Positions 8,809 through 12,141 of a stretch of 12,141 bases of DNA are shown here, piece by piece (position 1 is the first letter of the stretch; each line of letters opens with the position of its first letter). The DNA comes from an uncultured Collinsella sp. (GTDB taxonomy: Bacteria > Actinomycetota > Coriobacteriia > Coriobacteriales > Coriobacteriaceae). The notes under the pieces were generated by a model. It worked only from the letters and a program-made list of their open reading frames with translations, was not told the origin of the DNA and did no database searches. The stretch is taken from assembly GCA_900546775.1 (NCBI GenBank), contig UREM01000046.1:1-12141 (forward strand), in the 5' to 3' direction. The position numbers were made by a program, and so were the translations under genes.

Positions 8809-10003
8809 GGCAGGCGATAATCTCATCCGAAAGATCGAGGGCGGAATTGGTCACGGCATCCATATCGTAGTAACGATACTCGGCCAGACGACCCACCGGG
8901 TGGAAGTTTGTCAGGTTCTGGACGCGCTCAAGATAGCGCTCATAGAGCTCACGGTTCTCGGGCTCAAGAATGGCGTAATACGGCGTCTCGCCCGAGCCGG
9001 GCGTATAGGCCTTGGAGTACTCCTTCATGATGGTGGTCTTGCCGGGCAGGACCTGACCAGTCATGTTCTTGAACTCGGTAATGCGGGTGTAGTCCTCGCT
9101 CGTGGTGTAGTTGACGGTGCCCACGGGCTGGAACTGATCCATATCGAGCGTCTCGAACTTCATGTCGAGCGTACGGTACGGAAGAGCGCCCAGGTCGAGG
9201 TTGAACAGCTCATCGAGCGGACCGGTATAAACGATCTCGCCGCCGTAGACCTTGCCACCGATCTTGACGGTGGTCTCGTCGATCTCAAAGAGATCGCGGG
9301 CGTCCACGTCGCAGAACACGTCGATCAGGTCGTGGTCGAGCATATGCTCGAACAACGCCGTGTAGCCGTCCTGCGGCATACCCTGGAAGGGAGCCTGCGG
9401 GAAGTAGCGGTCATCATCGCCCACAAAGATGGGAACGCGGCCGGTGATCGAGGGGTCGATCTGATCGGGCGTCTGGCCCCACTGCTTCATGGTGTAATGC
9501 AAAAAGACGTTCTCGTAGACGTAATCGGCGACCTCGGCATGATCCGGGTCGTTCTTCTTACGCAGCTCCATGATGGGCACCTTGACATCCTTGCCAAAGG
9601 TCTCCACGAGCTTCTGATACAGCTCCTCGCCGCGCTCGTCACCAAAGGCGAGCTTGAGACTCGCATGGTTAAAAGGCACGGGCATAAGGGTGCCGTTGAT
9701 GTTGGCGAGCACCTTGTGCTGATAATCCGTCCACTTGGTAAAGCGCGACAGGAAATTGTGCACGCGCTCGTTAAAGGTGTGATAGATATGCGGACCGTAC
9801 TCGTGGACCAGGATTCCGGCCTCGTCAGTGCAATCATAGGCATTGCCCGCAATGTGGCTACGGCGCTCCAAAACGGCAACACGATAGCCGATGGTCTCGG
9901 CAAGACGGCGGGCGCAAACGGCACCGGCATATCCAGCACCGACGACAATCATGTCGTACGCGCCGGCGTTAAAGCCTTCAGGCAGGCCTGAGGTAATCTG
10001 CAT
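8801..10003 (-). CDS. glf: UDP-galactopyranose mutase
   Basis: A 400-residue FAD flavoenzyme that interconverts UDP-galactopyranose and UDP-galactofuranose, giving the Galf donor for surface glycans. After about 17 extra residues comes the FAD-binding GAGYAGAVCARRLAE (22-36), then ERRSHIAGNAYD (46-57) and EYGPHIYHT (68-76). Further on are NYTTSEDYTRITEFKN and the C-terminal GRLAEYRYYDMD (371-382), all characteristic of bacterial Glf. Length is normal for the family. AAGGAG precedes ATG 10003, which supports the longer start over the internal Met18. The glycosyltransferase gene overlaps its 3' end and is surely co-transcribed. Its leader contains two hairpins (10018-10047 and 10047-10065). Confidence 0.96.
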   Translation of the reverse strand: MQITSGLPEGFNAGAYDMIVVGAGYAGAVCARRLAETIGYRVAVLERRSHIAGNAYDCTDEAGILVHEYGPHIYHTFNERVHNFLSRFTKWTDYQHKVLANINGTLMPVPFNHASLKLAFGDERGEELYQKLVETFGKDVKVPIMELRKKNDPDHAEVADYVYENVFLHYTMKQWGQTPDQIDPSITGRVPIFVGDDDRYFPQAPFQGMPQDGYTALFEHMLDHDLIDVFCDVDARDLFEIDETTVKIGGKVYGGEIVYTGPLDELFNLDLGALPYRTLDMKFETLDMDQFQPVGTVNYTTSEDYTRITEFKNMTGQVLPGKTTIMKEYSKAYTPGSGETPYYAILEPENRELYERYLERVQNLTNFHPVGRLAEYRYYDMDAVTNSALDLSDEIIACHA

Positions 10004-10081
10004 CGATACTCCTTGTCAAAAGCCACGGGCTCGTTAGCTGGGCTTTTCTCGAACATTCTTCGAGACATATTTATCAGAGCG

Positions 10082-10087
10082 ATTATA
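10082..10087 (-). promoter_or_regulatory. -10 box facing glf
   Basis: A perfect TATAAT on the minus strand, about 80 bases before the glf start. No recognisable -35 at 16-18 bases, so strength is uncertain. It lies 14 bases from an equally perfect -10 on the other strand. Confidence 0.4.
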
Positions 10088-10101
10088 GCGCTAATGCGTC
10101 C

Positions 10102-10107
10102 TATAAT
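10102..10107 (+). promoter_or_regulatory. -10 box facing pta
   Basis: A perfect TATAAT on the plus strand about 128 bases before pta, with no good -35 hexamer. The two divergent -10 boxes are so close that the polymerases would compete, which could link glf and pta expression. Confidence 0.4.
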
Positions 10108-10159
10108 GAGCTTGCCACACAAGGAAAGCTCAAGCACCGCGGCGTACATAATTGAAAGG

Positions 10160-10185
10160 TAAACCCGCAAGCAGCGGGTTTATTC
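10160..10185 (+). terminator. Hairpin in the pta leader
   Basis: TAAACCCGC (10160-10168) pairs with GCGGGTTTA (10174-10182), 9 bp with a 5-base loop, followed by TTCG. It lies between the -10 box at 10102 and pta. The T-run is short, so it may be a weak attenuator or simply a leader structure. Confidence 0.4.
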
Positions 10186-10234
10186 GTAAACAGCCGGGCG
10201 CCTGGAGCTTAGCGAAACGCTTGCAAGGAGTAAC

Positions 10235-11215
10235 ATGAGCGATTTCCTAAACCGTATGAAGTCTGCCGCCAAGGCCGACCTTAAGACCATCGTCCTGCCC
10301 GAGGGCGAGGATCCGCGTACCATCGTCGCGGCCAACAAGATCATCGAAGAAGGCCTGGCCAACATCGTCATCCTGGGCGATCCCAACGAGATCAACGTTC
10401 CCGGCGCCACCGTCATCGATCCGCGCAATGCCGAGAAGCACGAGGAGTACGCGCAGAAGTTTGCCGAGCTCCGTGCCAAGAAGGGTGTCACCATCGAGCA
10501 GGCTCGCGCCCAGGTGATGGACGCCACCTACTTTGGCACCATGATGGTCAAGATGGGCGACGCCGACGGCCTGGTCTCCGGCGCCTGCCACTCCACCGCC
10601 GACACCCTGCGCCCCGCGCTGCAGATCCTCAAGACCGCCCCGGGCACCAAGCTGGTCTCGGCCTTCTTCGTGATGTGCACCGACACCCCGCAGTTCGGCA
10701 CTGACGGTACGCTGATCTTCGCCGACTGCGGCCTCAACATCAACCCGTCCTCCGACGAGCTCTCCGAGATCGCCATCGCCTCCGCTCACTCCTGGTCCAC
10801 CTTCATGGGCAACGTTGAGCCGCACGTGGCCATGCTCTCCTACTCCACCATGGGCTCCGCCGGCGGCGAGGTCGCCAAGAAGGTCCAAGAGGCCGTGAAG
10901 TTCTGCAAAGAGAAGGCTCCCGAGCTCGCCATCGACGGCGACCTGCAGCTCGATGCCGCTATCGTCCCCACCGTCGCCCAGCTCAAGGCTCCCGGCTCCT
11001 CCGTTGCCGGCAAGGCCAACGTGCTCGTGTTCCTCGACCTCGAGGCCGGCAACATCGGCTACAAGCTGGTTCAGCGCTTCGCTGGCGCCGACGCTTACGG
11101 CCCCATCCTGCAGGGCATCGCCAAGCCGGTCAATGACCTTTCGCGCGGCTGCTCTGCCGACGACATCGTGGGTGTCGTGGCCATCACCGCCGTCCAGGCT
11201 CAGATGGCTGAGTAG
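10235..11215 (+). CDS. pta: Phosphate acetyltransferase
   Basis: A 326-residue cytoplasmic enzyme that converts acetyl-CoA and phosphate to acetyl phosphate and CoA, the step before acetate kinase makes ATP in fermentation. It is the short Bacillus/Methanosarcina form, lacking the N-terminal regulatory domains of the E. coli enzyme (714 residues). Signatures are VLPEGEDPRT (20-29), SGACHSTADTLRPALQ (115-130), SYSTMGSAGGEVAKKV (202-217), DGDLQLDAAIVP (234-245) and FLDLEAGNIGYKLVQR (266-281). AAGGAG precedes ATG 10235. Codon use is strongly biased to GC-ending codons, as in highly expressed genes. ackA, its usual partner, does not follow; instead a terminator and an insertion sequence lie downstream. 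Confidence 0.97.
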   Translation: MSDFLNRMKSAAKADLKTIVLPEGEDPRTIVAANKIIEEGLANIVILGDPNEINVPGATVIDPRNAEKHEEYAQKFAELRAKKGVTIEQARAQVMDATYFGTMMVKMGDADGLVSGACHSTADTLRPALQILKTAPGTKLVSAFFVMCTDTPQFGTDGTLIFADCGLNINPSSDELSEIAIASAHSWSTFMGNVEPHVAMLSYSTMGSAGGEVAKKVQEAVKFCKEKAPELAIDGDLQLDAAIVPTVAQLKAPGSSVAGKANVLVFLDLEAGNIGYKLVQRFAGADAYGPILQGIAKPVNDLSRGCSADDIVGVVAITAVQAQMAE

Positions 11216-11272
11216 CGGACGCACTCGCCCGAAGGCCGTACGGGCTAACCCCTGAAAACGTCCTCGACCAAT

Positions 11273-11320
11273 GAAACGCCCCCGTTCTGCTCCTTCGGAG
11301 CTACGAACGGGGGCGTTTCT
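11273..11320. terminator. Terminator between pta and the IS110 transposase
   Basis: Bases 11273-11287 pair perfectly with 11305-11319 (15 bp, GAAACGCCCCCGTTC and its complement). The loop itself folds (GCTCC 11289-11293 with GGAGC 11297-11301). Both strands leave the stem with GTTTC plus a few T-rich bases, so it probably serves the two converging genes. Confidence 0.75.
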
Positions 11321-11332
11321 GGTCTGACGCTC

Positions 11333-12141
11333 CTATTTGGCAAGGTGTTTTTTAGAATCCATTTTGCGCTCGGCCTCGAAGGCCCGCCTGTCCCAATCGA
11401 GCGGAAGTCCGGCCTCGACCCATGCCTCGTAGGCCCTCCTTATGGGCCTGAGCTCCCTTTGGCCCCTCTCCAGCATCGAGATGTACTTCTCGCTGGTTCC
11501 CAATATGGACGCCGCCCTCGCCTGGCTGACCTTCGCCGCGCGCCTGGCCGCCACGAGCTCCGAGGCGTCCTCGGGCCTCCTGATCTCGTGCGGGTGCATC
11601 AGCGCCCGGTACGCCTCCCTGGCCACGTAGCGCTTGAGGCACCTCATGACCTCCCTGTCGCTCTTTCCCCGCCCCCTGGCCCTCTCGGCGTACTCGGCGG
11701 TCTCGGGGTCGCGCATGACCCTCTGCCTCGCGATCTCGTGCAGCGCGCTGTTCGCCTGCCGGTCGCCGCCCCTGTTGAGCCTGTGCCTCACGGTCTTGCC
11801 GCTCGAGGCGGGGATGGGGCAGGCCCCGCATATCGCCGCGAACGACGCCTCGGAGCGCAGCCTGCCCGGGTTGTCCCCGGCCGCGACCGCGAGCTTGGCC
11901 GCGCTCACGGGCCCGCACCCGTACATCGCCAGCAGCGCGGGGCAGTTCTCCTCCAGGGACGCCTCGATCGCGCGCTCCATGTCGAGCGCCGCGTCGCGTG
12001 CCGCCTCCCACAGGTCCGCCAGCGCGCCGAGCGCGGCGCCCAGCGCGCCCTCGGCGCGCACGGAGGGGAGCTCCTCCATCAGCCTCGTGTTAGCGTCAAT
12101 ATATTTTTCACCATTTTCACCAACGTATTTTCGCCAATCGC
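11333..12141 (-). CDS. IS110-family transposase, 5' end beyond the window, with C-terminal HTH
   Basis: The frame is open to the window edge, so only the C-terminal part is seen. Numbering from Met at 12079, residues about 45-135 form the Transposase_20 domain: the helix-hairpin-helix LLAMYGCGPVSAAKLAVAAG, then CPIPASSGKTVRHRLNRGG with the conserved Ser region, and the NSALHEIARQRV ending. IS110 enzymes recombine DNA through this Ser together with an N-terminal DEDD domain (outside the window), guided in studied members by a bridge RNA. Residues about 174-212 form an XRE/Cro-type helix-turn-helix (LVAARRAAKVSQARAASILG, then SEKYISMLERG), an unusual addition. The segment before Met12079 (DWRKYVGENGEKYIDANTRL) is encoded by AT-rich DNA unlike the rest. 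The stop lies 13 bases from the pta terminator. Confidence 0.85.
   Translation of the reverse strand, partial: DWRKYVGENGEKYIDANTRLMEELPSVRAEGALGAALGALADLWEAARDAALDMERAIEASLEENCPALLAMYGCGPVSAAKLAVAAGDNPGRLRSEASFAAICGACPIPASSGKTVRHRLNRGGDRQANSALHEIARQRVMRDPETAEYAERARGRGKSDREVMRCLKRYVAREAYRALMHPHEIRRPEDASELVAARRAAKVSQARAASILGTSEKYISMLERGQRELRPIRRAYEAWVEAGLPLDWDRRAFEAERKMDSKKHLAK

Noticed and set aside
8720..9991. A 423-codon plus-strand frame opposite glf
   Set aside because: Antisense shadow. glf is unmistakable on the minus strand with all motifs and a ribosome binding site.
10247..11224. A 325-codon minus-strand frame opposite pta
   Set aside because: Antisense shadow caused by strong third-position GC bias; pta on the plus strand is certain.

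Overview
The window looks like a chromosomal segment of a GC-rich gut actinobacterium of the Coriobacteriia, most likely Collinsella or a close relative. This is an inference from base composition, codon use and gene repertoire; no 16S or other marker is present. It is a mosaic: two insertion-sequence pieces at the edges, a sugar-uptake block, and housekeeping or cell-surface genes in the middle.

Region 1 (1-481) is a deleted IS3/IS150-like element that keeps both ends, the start of orfA and the tail of orfB. Region 2 (580-4631) reads on the minus strand: an EamA-type transporter, a GH1 6-phospho-beta-glucosidase and a beta-glucoside PTS permease (EIIBC without EIIA). The last two form a typical uptake-and-hydrolysis pair for beta-glucosides, the permease phosphorylating the sugar and the glycosidase splitting it. 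Region 3 (4632-5176) is a 545-base divergent intergenic region with two strong terminators, each pointing toward the neighbouring gene start, plus a third long inverted repeat.

Region 4 (5177-7400, plus strand) holds a DJ-1/PfpI-family gene overlapping a maf nucleotide pyrophosphatase by four bases, then a P1-family (DmpA-like) self-processing peptidase. Region 5 (7401-7776) is the most unusual part. Two nested palindromes lie tail to tail, one just past the stop codon of each converging gene. They share the same internal motifs and apical loop but have unrelated, perfectly paired outer arms of 29 and 21 bp. That pattern suggests a structured RNA or DNA-hairpin family. An inverted copy of the end of the next gene lies beside the second one. 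Region 6 (7777-10003, minus strand) is a two-gene surface-polysaccharide unit: UDP-galactopyranose mutase (glf) and an overlapping family 2 glycosyltransferase.

Region 7 holds pta (phosphate acetyltransferase, acetate fermentation), with -10 boxes facing both glf and pta, then a bidirectional-looking terminator. The window ends inside an IS110-family transposase that carries an unusual C-terminal XRE-type helix-turn-helix and lies tail to tail with pta.
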